Assembly: GCA_903899015.1 (NCBI GenBank)
Contig: CAIUHP010000107.1
Location: 39,287 to 103,286 of the forward strand
DNA: 64,000 bases
Origin: an uncultured Armatimonadota bacterium
GTDB lineage: Bacteria; Armatimonadota; Fimbriimonadia; Fimbriimonadales; Fimbriimonadaceae
Reading direction: 5' to 3'
Position 1 is the stretch's first letter; the number at the start of each line of letters is the position of its first letter. Below, in pieces: positions 8,174 through 17,282 of this stretch. The position numbers and the translations under genes were made by a program. The notes below the pieces were generated by a model. It ran no database searches and was not told the origin of the DNA. It was given only the letters and a program-made list of their open reading frames with translations.

Positions 8174-9748
8174 TCATTCTGGTTGTTCGACTGCTCTTTC
8201 TGCCGCTTCGATCTCATTTCTTAACTCTGCGATCTTTTTCCCGACGGGAGGTCCTTGGAATCTCCGCTTTTCTAATCCAAACCAAACGCAGAGAGTGATA
8301 ATTCCCGAGCCGATTAGAATCTGCAAGGATTTCTCATTGGGAGGTTGGATCCCGACGTAAATCAAGATTCCGCAACCAAGGATGCAGAGAATCGCAATCG
8401 GTCGATACCAGGCGCCCATGTTGAATGGACCCATTGTCGTCCAACTTCGCTGATAAGCAAAAAGTCCAGCGGCCACCGGCAGCAAGTAGGAGATGTAGAT
8501 AAACATCGCACAGACGGCGGCAAGGGTTGTGTAGACGGGGGTGTAAATCGTAAATGCGACTGAAAGCAGCGCGGAAGCCCAGATGGCAGCTACGGGTGTT
8601 CGGTAGCGATGATTGATTTGTCGCAAGGTGCTGGACCAAGGCAAGCCCCCATCTCTCGAGAAAGAGAACACCATTCGACTGACGGACGTCACGGTGGCTA
8701 ATCCACATAAATATTGGGACAGGGAGATCAGCACGAAAAGTGCAATTCGAGCCGGTGGTGGGACGACTTGACCCATGATCCAGAAGAAACTTCCCGATCC
8801 CTGTCCAGCTGCTTTTTCGAGACTAGGGGCGGCAAGAATAATGGCGGCAAGCATCGCCCAACCAAAAACTCCCGACCAGACGACGGAGTGGATCATTCCT
8901 TTGGGAATGGCCTTCGCTGCTCCAATCGTTTCTTCGGCGGTGTGCGCGGATGCATCGAATCCGGTGATTGTGAAGGCAGGTAGAAGCATTCCGAGCAGAA
9001 ACAGGTACGTCATGTTTCCTGTCTGGGGCCAGACCTTTCCTCCGGCATCGCCGCTTAAGTTCTTAAATTCCCAGAGTCGGGTGATATCAATATGCGGGGC
9101 GAATGCGAGAAGGGCGACTGAGAGAGCAACCGCAGTAAAGAAGATAAGGTAGCCAGAAAAATCGGTCAGTTTAGACGTCAGTCGAATTCCTAAATGATTG
9201 ATCAGAGCTTGTGAGCAAGTGATCAATACGACAAAGATGGTCTGGATGCCAATGCTGTAAGAAGTTGGATCGGCAGGCGTCAATCGATCCATATTCAAGC
9301 CCAACACTGGGCCCATCGAGCCGACAAAGAAGAGATAAGTGCTGACGTTGACGGCTGCCAGGACGGTAACCAAGCCGAATAGGTTCGTCCAAGCCGTTAC
9401 CCAGCCCAGCGCCCGGCCACCGAGAAGCGAAGCCCAATGATAGAGCCCACCTGCGGTCGGGTACGCCGACCCAATCTGACCCATGGCAAGGGCAAACAAA
9501 AGTGAAACTCCAGTTGCAATGGGCCAACCGATGCCAATCGAAGCTCCCCCAACGCTCGACAATCCCTGACTAAAAGAGTTAATCCCACCGGCAAGAATGC
9601 AGATGATGGAGAAGGAAATTGCGAAGTTCTGAAACGTTCGCATGCCACGTCTTAATTCCTGGGCATATCCCATGCTGTGCAGGAGTTGCTTGTCCGCCTC
9701 GATAATTGCGGATTCGTCGGCACCGTTGGAATTATTTGATGGTTCCAT
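8174..9748 (-). CDS. APC-superfamily amino-acid/polyamine permease
   Basis: Around twelve hydrophobic segments and the SAYPTAGGLYHWASLLGG motif identify an APC-family permease close to the GABA/choline-type group. The start is placed at ATG 9748, giving 524 residues; the upstream 46 codons lack a membrane-protein-like N-terminus. The protein would import an amine or amino acid by proton symport across the inner membrane. It is divergently arranged, 176 nt away, from the glutamine-synthetase-like, aldehyde dehydrogenase and alcohol dehydrogenase genes. This suggests that it supplies their substrate, although it is co-directional with the GH31 gene downstream. The ligand is not determinable from sequence. 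Confidence 0.8.
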   Translation of the reverse strand: MEPSNNSNGADESAIIEADKQLLHSMGYAQELRRGMRTFQNFAISFSIICILAGGINSFSQGLSSVGGASIGIGWPIATGVSLLFALAMGQIGSAYPTAGGLYHWASLLGGRALGWVTAWTNLFGLVTVLAAVNVSTYLFFVGSMGPVLGLNMDRLTPADPTSYSIGIQTIFVVLITCSQALINHLGIRLTSKLTDFSGYLIFFTAVALSVALLAFAPHIDITRLWEFKNLSGDAGGKVWPQTGNMTYLFLLGMLLPAFTITGFDASAHTAEETIGAAKAIPKGMIHSVVWSGVFGWAMLAAIILAAPSLEKAAGQGSGSFFWIMGQVVPPPARIALFVLISLSQYLCGLATVTSVSRMVFSFSRDGGLPWSSTLRQINHRYRTPVAAIWASALLSVAFTIYTPVYTTLAAVCAMFIYISYLLPVAAGLFAYQRSWTTMGPFNMGAWYRPIAILCILGCGILIYVGIQPPNEKSLQILIGSGIITLCVWFGLEKRRFQGPPVGKKIAELRNEIEAAERAVEQPE

Positions 9749-9924
9749 GCAACTTCGTTTGAGCAGTTGCTTATATTCGGTAGATACGAGTTCGTTTCCT
9801 GCCAAATATTTGAGTCCGCAAACACAAGGAAAGCCGAGATTGCCCTTTCCAGCAGTTTTTCTGTTAAACCCGTCGACTGATTTCACGGAAGCAGCTTTCA
9901 GGAATGTAAGATGGGAACAATCTT

Positions 9925-11292
9925 ATGAACCCACGCGAGGTTGTGAATATTGCGGATAGCCGCCAGATCGTTGAGGAACGGGGGCTCTCTCACGTTAAGA
10001 TCGGAGTCGTCGACCTCGATGGCGTGATGCGCGGTAAGTACGTGGCCCGAGACAAGTTCTTCTCTGGTTTAGAAGGGGGACTAGGTTTCTGCGATGTCAT
10101 TTTAGGTTGGGACGTGGACGACCAAACCTATGACAATGTGGAGTTTACGGGTTGGCATACTGGCTTTCCCGATGCCTCGGTACGAGTGATTCCCGATAGT
10201 TGTCGGGAGCTTCCTTTCGAGGAAGGAATGGTCTTTTTCCTCTGCGAGTTCGTAGATAAAGCGGCTGCAATTTGCCCTCGGAATGTTTTGCAACGAGTGA
10301 TTGACCGGGCAAAGGGAATGGGATTTACTCCTTACGCGGCCCTGGAATATGAGTTTTTTGTTTTCGAAGAAACTCCCCATTCGGTTCGGGAGAAGAATTA
10401 CAAGAATTTGCGCCCGCTCACTCCCGGTTCGTTTGGTTACTCGGTCCTCCGCAATACGGTCGGTGCCGATTTCTATCATGCTCTGCTGAAAATGTGCGAC
10501 CAGATGGACACGCCGTTAGAAGGTCTCCATACCGAAACAGGTCCCGGAGTTCTGGAAGGTTGTATCACAGTTGATTCGGCGATGAACGCGGCCGACAAAG
10601 CCGCAATGTTCAAGACATTTACAAAAGTGCTTGCTCAGAAGAATGGCCTGATGGCTACCTTTATGGCCAAATGGTCTGAAAAACAAGCTGGGCAAAGTGG
10701 CCACATCCACCTTTCATTGAAAGACGCTCAAGGCAATTCCGTGTTCTACGATCCGAACCAGGATCGCAATATGAGTGAGGCGATGCGACACTTCATCGGT
10801 GGGCAGCAACGATTGATGCCCGAACTCCTAGCGATGGTGGGAAGTACCGTGAATAGTTATTCCCGATTGGTCCCAGGATTGTGGGCGCCGACTAACGCAA
10901 CGTGGGGCATTGAAAATCGCACCACTGCCATTCGTGCGATTCCGGGTTCCTCAAAGTCGCAACGTGTGGAATATCGAGTCGCAGCCGCAGATGCAAACCC
11001 GTACCTTGCACTGGCCGCCGCATTGGCCTCGGGTCTTCTCGGTATCGAGCATCAAATTGAACCGGATGCTCCCATCTCAGGCAACGCTTATAGCAGTGAA
11101 TATCCCGAATCGAGGCGATTGCCCGCGACTCTCTGGGAAGCTGCTCAACGCTTGAAGGCTTCCGATTCGGCAAGGACACTCTTTGGCGATATCTTCGTAG
11201 ACCATTACGCGGCATCCCGTGAGTGGGAAGAGCGTGCCTTCCGTAAGCACGTCACCGATTGGGAATTGAATCGCTATTTCGAGATTATTTAA
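9925..11292 (+). CDS. Glutamine synthetase-family gamma-glutamyl-amine ligase (PuuA/GlnT-like)
   Basis: The 455-residue protein has the two glutamine synthetase domains: a short beta-grasp region (about 15-105) and the catalytic barrel with YEFFVFEE, GHIHLSL, NSYSRLVPG and RVEYRVAAADANPYL. The length and the absence of a GlnA-type adenylylation loop point to the PuuA/GlnT group, which ligates glutamate to amines such as putrescine or ethanolamine instead of ammonia. It starts at ATG 9925, heads a three-gene plus-strand operon with an aldehyde dehydrogenase (9-nt gap) and an iron alcohol dehydrogenase, and faces away from an amine-type permease. The amine substrate is an inference. Confidence 0.8.
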   Translation: MNPREVVNIADSRQIVEERGLSHVKIGVVDLDGVMRGKYVARDKFFSGLEGGLGFCDVILGWDVDDQTYDNVEFTGWHTGFPDASVRVIPDSCRELPFEEGMVFFLCEFVDKAAAICPRNVLQRVIDRAKGMGFTPYAALEYEFFVFEETPHSVREKNYKNLRPLTPGSFGYSVLRNTVGADFYHALLKMCDQMDTPLEGLHTETGPGVLEGCITVDSAMNAADKAAMFKTFTKVLAQKNGLMATFMAKWSEKQAGQSGHIHLSLKDAQGNSVFYDPNQDRNMSEAMRHFIGGQQRLMPELLAMVGSTVNSYSRLVPGLWAPTNATWGIENRTTAIRAIPGSSKSQRVEYRVAAADANPYLALAAALASGLLGIEHQIEPDAPISGNAYSSEYPESRRLPATLWEAAQRLKASDSARTLFGDIFVDHYAASREWEERAFRKHVTDWELNRYFEII

Positions 11293-11301
11293 GGCAAAGA
11301 A

Positions 11302-12687
11302 TTGAGCTCCATTCAACAAACTTTTTCTCCCATTGACGGCAGTTTGGTCGTCGAACGAGCCCACGCGACTGACCATCAGATCGCAGAAGTTCTGCAGAAA
11401 GCCCGGTTCACCCAAGTCACTTGGAAGAAGGTTCCCATTTCGGAACGGGTCGCCATTTGTCGCCGGTTCATCGAAATCATGCGGGGACGCAAGGATGTCC
11501 TTGGCGAGGAGATCACTCGTCAAATGGGCCGTCCAATTCGTTACACTCCCAACGAAATTAACGGAATGTCCGATCGTGTGGCCTATATGTGCGAAATCGC
11601 CGAGGAGACTCTCGCTACGATCGAGCTTCCCGCAATTTCCGGTTTCAAAAGGTTCATCCGAAGGGAACCACTTGGAGTGGTGTTCTCGATTGCGCCATGG
11701 AACTACCCCTACCTCACGGCCGTAAACTCAGTCATTCCAGCAATCTTGGCCGGAAACACCGTGATCCTCAAGCACTCCCACCAGACGCCGCTTTGCGCGG
11801 AACGGATTGGTGAAGGTCTAGCGCAGGCAGGATTGCCTGACGGAGTTTTTCAGTATCTGCATTTGACCTATCACGATACTGATAGGATCATCCGAAGCCC
11901 GGAAGTGAACTATGTCGCCTTCACGGGTTCTGTTTCGGCTGGACACAGCGTGACGCACTCCGCTGCCGATAAGTTTATCGGACTGGGATTGGAGCTAGGA
12001 GGCAAGGACCCCGCTTACGTTCGAGCGGATGCGAACCTTACATTTGCGGCCGAAAATCTCGTTGATGGTGCCTTCTTCAATTCCGGTCAGTCGTGCTGTG
12101 GCATCGAACGCATCTACGTGCATTCGGACCTTTACGAAGATTTCGTCAAGGAAGCCGTAAGCGTCACGAACGAGTACGTTTTGGGTGATCCCTTGAACCC
12201 GATCACCACCCTTGGCCCGCTGGTTAAACTTTCAGCCGCCAATTTTGTTCGTCAGCAAATTGAAGAAGCCGAATTAGCGGGGGCGAAGTTATTAATTGAC
12301 GAAAGTCGGTTCCCGAACTCTGTGCTGGAAACGCCGTATCTCGCTCCGCAGATTCTCGTCGACGTGGACCATTCGATGAGCGTCATGCGCGATGAGAGTT
12401 TTGGACCCGTTGTCGGCATCATGCGTGTGGAATCCGATGAGGAAGCCATCCGATTAATGAACGATAGCGAGTTCGGACTTACTGCTTCCGTCTGGACCAC
12501 CGATATGGATGCAGCGATTCGAATTGGAGACGAGATTGAAACTGGAACCGTCTTCATGAATCGTTGCGACTACCTTGACCCGGCTCTCGCTTGGACCGGC
12601 GTTAAGGACACTGGGCGCGGCTGTACCCTTTCCAAAATTGGCTACGAACACCTCACACGACCCAAATCGTTTCACCTAAGATCATGA
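11302..12687 (+). CDS. NAD(P)-dependent aldehyde dehydrogenase
   Basis: A TTG start gives 461 residues of an aldehyde dehydrogenase. The general base E231 (LELGGKD) and nucleophile C265 (FFNSGQSCCGIER) are present, with the cofactor-binding APWNYP and FTGS motifs. It oxidises an aldehyde to the acid in the cytoplasm. Translation is coupled to the next gene by a 4-nt overlap (ATGA). In the gamma-glutamyl amine pathway an enzyme of this type oxidises the gamma-glutamyl aldehyde, which fits the upstream ligase. The amine oxidase expected in the classical Puu route is missing from the cluster. Confidence 0.85.
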   Translation: MSSIQQTFSPIDGSLVVERAHATDHQIAEVLQKARFTQVTWKKVPISERVAICRRFIEIMRGRKDVLGEEITRQMGRPIRYTPNEINGMSDRVAYMCEIAEETLATIELPAISGFKRFIRREPLGVVFSIAPWNYPYLTAVNSVIPAILAGNTVILKHSHQTPLCAERIGEGLAQAGLPDGVFQYLHLTYHDTDRIIRSPEVNYVAFTGSVSAGHSVTHSAADKFIGLGLELGGKDPAYVRADANLTFAAENLVDGAFFNSGQSCCGIERIYVHSDLYEDFVKEAVSVTNEYVLGDPLNPITTLGPLVKLSAANFVRQQIEEAELAGAKLLIDESRFPNSVLETPYLAPQILVDVDHSMSVMRDESFGPVVGIMRVESDEEAIRLMNDSEFGLTASVWTTDMDAAIRIGDEIETGTVFMNRCDYLDPALAWTGVKDTGRGCTLSKIGYEHLTRPKSFHLRS

Positions 12688-13862
12688 CATTCACTATCGA
12701 TAAGTTACGAGGCAACTGGAACTACCCAACGAGTATTCGATTCGGGGCAGGCAGGATTTCGGAATTGGCAGATAGCTGCCGCCAGTCCGGCATCTTACGC
12801 CCTCTTTTGGTAACGGACCGCGGACTTGCGGGGCTGGATATCGTGAAAAACGCCATCGAAGCCAATAAGGCAGCCGGCGTTCCAACTGGCCTTTTCACCG
12901 ACGTTCAACCTAACCCGGTTTGGCGAAACGTGGAAGATGGTTTAAAAGTTTATCGAGAAGGCGGTCATGATGGTGTCATCGCATTTGGAGGTGGAAGCCC
13001 GCTAGATGTCGGTAAATCCATCGCGTTCATGGTTCCTCAAACGCGACCAATCTGGGACTTTGAAGATATCGGTGATAACTGGAAGTTAGCCGTCAGTGAA
13101 GGTGTGGCACCTGTCATAGCAGTACCCACCACCGCCGGAACGGGTAGCGAAGTGGGACGGGGAACGGTTATTACGAACGAAGAAAACCACACGAAGAAGA
13201 TTATTTTCCACCCCACGATGCTTCCAGTGATGGCGATTTTGGATCCCGAGCTTACGGTCGGAATGTCCCCGAGAATGACGGCTGGGACGGGGCTGGATGC
13301 CCTGGCGCACAATCTGGAAGCCTATTGCGCCCCATTCTTTCATCCCATGGCAGACGGAATCGGGATTGAAGGCATTCGACTCGTAAAAGAGAACCTTCCC
13401 ATTGCCTATAAGGACGGAAAGAACATCGTTGCCCGTGCCTATATGCTGGCCGCCGCCGCAATGGGTGCCACGGCATTCCAAAAAGGACTCGGCGGTATCC
13501 ACGCTCTAAGTCACCCGGTAGGCGCTCTTTACAACACCCACCACGGCCTGACTAACGGCGTTTTCCTTCCTTATGTTCTCGCCTTCAATCGTCCTGCCAT
13601 CGAGGATCGTATTGTTCGATTGGCAACCTATCTTGGTCTGCAGAATCCGACTTTCGACGGGTTTCAAGATTGGATTTTGGAACTTCGTCAAGTAACCGAT
13701 ACTCCACACACGCTGGCTGAGCTAGGTGTCGGAGAAGATCGCCTGGAAGAGATGTCTCGCATGGCCGAGGTGGACCCTCCCGCCTACGGAAACCCGATCC
13801 CAGTTTCTGCTGCCGATTTGCTTGGAATCTACCGGAAGGCAATGGTCGGGGACGTGTCCTAG
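12684..13862 (+). CDS. Iron-containing alcohol dehydrogenase
   Basis: This 392-residue member of the Fe-ADH family has the NAD-binding GGGSPLD at residues 102-108, the TTAGTGSE motif and the metal-binding HALSHPVGALYNTHHG segment. It interconverts an alcohol and an aldehyde with NAD(P). Its start overlaps the aldehyde dehydrogenase stop by 4 nt, so the two are almost certainly co-translated, consistent with an alcohol to aldehyde to acid sequence acting on the same compound. If the substrate is an amino-alcohol, the ligase would protect the amine while these two oxidise the alcohol end. That scheme is an inference. Confidence 0.85.
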   Translation: MTFTIDKLRGNWNYPTSIRFGAGRISELADSCRQSGILRPLLVTDRGLAGLDIVKNAIEANKAAGVPTGLFTDVQPNPVWRNVEDGLKVYREGGHDGVIAFGGGSPLDVGKSIAFMVPQTRPIWDFEDIGDNWKLAVSEGVAPVIAVPTTAGTGSEVGRGTVITNEENHTKKIIFHPTMLPVMAILDPELTVGMSPRMTAGTGLDALAHNLEAYCAPFFHPMADGIGIEGIRLVKENLPIAYKDGKNIVARAYMLAAAAMGATAFQKGLGGIHALSHPVGALYNTHHGLTNGVFLPYVLAFNRPAIEDRIVRLATYLGLQNPTFDGFQDWILELRQVTDTPHTLAELGVGEDRLEEMSRMAEVDPPAYGNPIPVSAADLLGIYRKAMVGDVS

Positions 13863-13871
13863 ACCGCTCCT

Positions 13872-14480
13872 CTAATCCCCAAAATTGAGATCCCGATCGA
13901 AGGTGATTTCAATGAGTTTGCCGGTTTTAAAGGTGTAGGTTTCGGTGTACGCGGTGGTGTCACCCGCGTGGTTGGTACCGCCTTCCTTCTCAATCTCATA
14001 GATGTAATTCGTGAACTGGAACTTGCCTCCCGTCAGACTAATCGTCTTCGGTTTTCCAAGCTTGGCCATAACGGTGGCGGGCTTATCTCCGATCCGGATT
14101 CCCTTGCCGGTCGAAAGGCCGCTGAGCGGTTTATTCTTGATTTGGAGATACGGTTCGTTCTCGGATGTACTTTTATAACCTGGGATTGCGTAGCCATAAT
14201 CCGAAATGATCTTGCGATCCCGAGTCAGAACGAGTGAAACATAAGCTCCATCGCACTCGCCATTTCTCAAGAAGTAGTAGCCAGACTTCGTGTCAAACAC
14301 ACAGATGTTGGTTGTACCGGCTACGGGTTCAAAGACGTAGCCTGCGAGCTTGGTGTCAACCCACTTGGGCAGATGGTCAGCTTTAAGGGCTGGGGTGAGA
14401 ACGCCAAAAAGAACCGCCGCAATCGTGATCACAACGTCGATTCTATATGCAGTTGGTTGGGAATGAAAAGGGAAATCCAT
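13872..14480 (-). CDS. Exported protein of unknown function
   Basis: The 202-residue protein has an N-terminal hydrophobic segment ending ALKA (residues 16-34) that looks like a signal peptide. The rest is beta-rich with no recognised catalytic motif. The segment KGIRIGDKPATVMAKLGKPK (about residues 125-144) resembles the short repeats of exported proteins with a SmpA/BamE-like 'G-x-s-x-x-v-x-x-l-G-x-P' pattern, but this is weak. The ATG at 14480 overlaps the ATG of the divergent DsrE gene by two bases. A GTG at 14432 is a possible alternative start. It ends 10 nt from the convergent alcohol dehydrogenase gene. Confidence 0.6.
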   Translation of the reverse strand: MDFPFHSQPTAYRIDVVITIAAVLFGVLTPALKADHLPKWVDTKLAGYVFEPVAGTTNICVFDTKSGYYFLRNGECDGAYVSLVLTRDRKIISDYGYAIPGYKSTSENEPYLQIKNKPLSGLSTGKGIRIGDKPATVMAKLGKPKTISLTGGKFQFTNYIYEIEKEGGTNHAGDTTAYTETYTFKTGKLIEITFDRDLNFGD

Positions 14481-14889
14481 GAATTTGATCGCATCAGTTT
14501 TTTTAGTAGTCGTGATGGGGCAAACCAGTCACACCAAGCTACATCGAGTAGTCGTGGAGGTGAACGTTCCCGGCAACTCCGCCTACGGAACGGTGTTGAA
14601 CAACGCGCTTAACCTAAAGAAAGCTTTCGCTCCCGAGGCGGTGCAAATCGAGATCGTTTGCCATGGTGATGGAATAGGCATGCTCCTCATCCAATTCGGC
14701 CGAGTAAGCGATCTCATCCACAAAGCTCACGATCAAAAAGTTGAGTTCGCCGCCTGCAACAACACCCTACGCGGGAAGAAAATTGATCGCAAGAAACTCT
14801 ATTCTTTCGTCCAAATCGTCCCCAGCGGCGTTGCCGAGATTGTCCGCAAGCAAGAAGATGGCTGGTCGTATTTGAAGGGTGCGTTTTAA
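14479..14889 (+). CDS. Exported DsrE/F-like family protein
   Basis: The 136-residue protein starts with a short signal-like segment (MNLIASVFLVVVMGQTS). It then shows the DsrE fold signature: a strand with HRVVVEVN, NNALNL, VEIVCHGDGIGMLL-like (residues about 57-71) and VEFAACNNTLRG containing the family's cysteine (C93 in AACNNT). Some DsrE proteins relay sulfur, while exported single-domain versions have no defined role. The start codon shares bases with that of the divergent gene at 14480, which makes one of the two starts suspicious. A purine-rich AAAAGGGAAA upstream of 14479 supports this one. Confidence 0.7.
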   Translation: MNLIASVFLVVVMGQTSHTKLHRVVVEVNVPGNSAYGTVLNNALNLKKAFAPEAVQIEIVCHGDGIGMLLIQFGRVSDLIHKAHDQKVEFAACNNTLRGKKIDRKKLYSFVQIVPSGVAEIVRKQEDGWSYLKGAF

Positions 14890-14980
14890 GCTGATAATCG
14901 AATTCGAGTAAGGAATCCAATGCTTGGAGCGGGTGCCGCATTCGATTGTGGGCCAAGGTTATCGGAAGATATTGTAATTA

Positions 14981-15048
14981 TATACCAATTCTCGAACCCA
15001 TATCCTTTCGACGGCTTACTGTAGCCCGCGGACTGGTTCGTGCCGCGG
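14981..15048 (-). repeat. Dispersed hairpin repeat, copy D
   Basis: The core at 15019-15048 keeps CTGTAG, the stem CCGCGG/CCGCGG and a loop containing TGGTTCGTG, two bases longer than in B and F. The distal TTTGGCC block is not recognisable at the expected place (14981-14997). This is the one copy between co-directional genes. Confidence 0.6.
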
Positions 15049-15118
15049 TTTTGCTTGTCAAGTTTGAAGCCGAACGTCTAATCGGAGCATTTTAGGTGCA
15101 ACTAATGAACGAATATAC

Positions 15119-17251
15119 ATGCTCAAGCACGTCCTGAGACTACTGCTTATGGATGCAATAGCACTTGGAATTCTCCTGCTTTCATCGAAAGGCTTCGGAG
15201 CACCAACTCAAACCGGTTCAACTGGTCTCGACCAATTGATATCAGTCAATGCAATGGCGCGACCGCTTTCGAGCGTGGTGAAGCAAATTTCAGAAAAGAC
15301 TGGAGTTCAAATTAGATCGGAACCCGGTGTTGGCGAACGCATCATGGTCGTCCAGTGCGAGAAGGTCTCGGCGAAGGATCTTCTCAAACACCTCTGTTCA
15401 GTGGGTTATCTGAGCATTGAGCGCAAGGGTACTGAATACGTCTTGCACTCGGATACAACATCTCTTCGGATCCGTGAGCAAGCCTTAGCTGAACGACGAT
15501 TTCAGGAGATTAGGAATGCGCAGATTGACCTCGCCAACAAGCTAGCTACGCTCCGCTCTGACACTCAGAGCCAAGATCAGAAGGAGGCTGACGAATTCAA
15601 GAGAATGACTCAAAACGGTTATAGGGTTATTCGAATTGGCTCGGTCCAGTCTGGTGGCGTGGATAGTGGCGGACCTGAGTGGCCACTTATGGCCAAGTTG
15701 GTTTCGGGAATGTCGGCAAAGGAACTTGCAGAAATCAAGGAGGGTCAGCGCGTTGTCTTTTCAAATCGGCCGACTCCGATGCAACGACCGTTTGCCGGGA
15801 AAACTGATGAATCCGTGGCCGCATATATTGACCGGTTTAATGAGCGCTACAAACTTCTCCATCCAATTGCGATGACGACTGAGAAGCGCTTCACTAATAT
15901 GGTCAACAGCATTCTCGACCCATACCAACGCGATACACCGTTAGCCAGTAAATTGCTAAAAGTTAATTTGGCGGTGTCTCGGAGGTATTCCCTTGATCCA
16001 CGCGCCAAACTTTTGGTTATGAAGTTAGTTGTTGTGGATGACGGGGGGAGGCTAGTCGGACAAAGCTATTCCTATTTTGGGACCACGCACCCGAATGTTT
16101 ATCCCGCCTCCGGTGGGGAGGTCATCACGTTAAGCTCAATTGAGCAGGAATTTGGGAAGGCCGTGAATTCCTTGATGAACGCCCATCAAATTGAAGTGAG
16201 CCAATCGCTTAGCCAACTATTGTCAAAGCCAGAAGAGTCAGATCCACTAGCAATTAACTCAGCAACCTTGATTTCAGGATGGGCAAAAGCTGCTCACAAT
16301 AATTTGGTGGCTTGGCTGCCCGATGCGTGTCTGACCCAAATAGTGAGTGACGAAAAACAAGTTCCCGTTAAAGCGATTGAGGACCAAGTTAGCAACTGTA
16401 AGAGCGTCGAGGTCCGGCATGGAGATGGCTGGCTTGAGATTTGCCCTGATGATCCAGCGAGAGCCGACTTACATTTTTGTCACCGTAAAACCTTACGATT
16501 CTTGACGGACAAGGCGCAGGCTAATCGTCCACTTCCTCTGCAGTCGGTCTTCGATTTTGTCTGGGCAAATAAGGGTTACGAAGAGGACGACCGAATTGGA
16601 ACCATCGTGACGGAGTTAGTGGGAGGTCCCGAGGCAAGGCTTGGATTCGTCGCGAGTCCGTCATGGTTGCGGTTTGTTAAGAAGGTTTCTGAACACGAGC
16701 CTGAGATTTTTGCAAAGGGCGGCAAACTCCCATTTGAATTGTTAACGCCAGACGAATTTCAAATGCTCACGGACCTACTCTTTCGAGAAGGGAGCGTACT
16801 TCAGCCATCGACCCAAGGAGACGATATGGAATCGGTGCGTGCATTCATGCGATCAGGACTTCTTCAAGAGCCAACCGAATCGTTTCCAAATGGTTTAAAT
16901 TCGCTCGGAATTCTGGGTTTCAATGTGAATGCATGTCCAACGATGAGGATGTCTCCTAAACTGGCAAGGGGAGTCGTTCCCAAGTTTCACGTCCGTACTC
17001 TTTCATTAATCTTGAATCGAGGCGGTGTTCAGGGCACAGAGTCGCGAGATATTGAGGCAGTTCGAAATCTCACGAACAGGAATTACGGGTGGTTAGAGGC
17101 CTGTGACACGAGGAATTACTTGTTAAATGTCCGCTGGTCCCCTTCGCTCCTAACTCCGGTGAGATTTCTCGACGATGTTCCGCTCGGTAAGCGTGTCAAG
17201 GACGTCAACGATTTACCTGAGCCCATTCGAACACAACTCGGCGGTCACTAA
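15119..17251 (+). CDS. Large exported protein of unknown function with an STN-like N-terminal domain
   Basis: I do not recognise this 710-residue protein as a whole. Residues 1-28 form a signal peptide. Residues about 35-105 (MARPLSSVVKQISEKTGVQI ... VSAKDLLKHL ... GTEYVL) resemble the STN (secretin/TonB short N-terminal) domain that folds as a small alpha/beta unit in outer-membrane proteins. The rest has no catalytic motif that I can name and includes polar stretches, some charged helices and scattered cysteines. Codon choice looks more AT-rich than in neighbouring genes. It is followed after 31 nt by the TIGR03790-type gene, so the two may be co-transcribed. Confidence 0.6.
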   Translation: MLKHVLRLLLMDAIALGILLLSSKGFGAPTQTGSTGLDQLISVNAMARPLSSVVKQISEKTGVQIRSEPGVGERIMVVQCEKVSAKDLLKHLCSVGYLSIERKGTEYVLHSDTTSLRIREQALAERRFQEIRNAQIDLANKLATLRSDTQSQDQKEADEFKRMTQNGYRVIRIGSVQSGGVDSGGPEWPLMAKLVSGMSAKELAEIKEGQRVVFSNRPTPMQRPFAGKTDESVAAYIDRFNERYKLLHPIAMTTEKRFTNMVNSILDPYQRDTPLASKLLKVNLAVSRRYSLDPRAKLLVMKLVVVDDGGRLVGQSYSYFGTTHPNVYPASGGEVITLSSIEQEFGKAVNSLMNAHQIEVSQSLSQLLSKPEESDPLAINSATLISGWAKAAHNNLVAWLPDACLTQIVSDEKQVPVKAIEDQVSNCKSVEVRHGDGWLEICPDDPARADLHFCHRKTLRFLTDKAQANRPLPLQSVFDFVWANKGYEEDDRIGTIVTELVGGPEARLGFVASPSWLRFVKKVSEHEPEIFAKGGKLPFELLTPDEFQMLTDLLFREGSVLQPSTQGDDMESVRAFMRSGLLQEPTESFPNGLNSLGILGFNVNACPTMRMSPKLARGVVPKFHVRTLSLILNRGGVQGTESRDIEAVRNLTNRNYGWLEACDTRNYLLNVRWSPSLLTPVRFLDDVPLGKRVKDVNDLPEPIRTQLGGH

Positions 17252-17282
17252 ATATCGTGAGCCATAAAGGTAGCCTTGCGGT

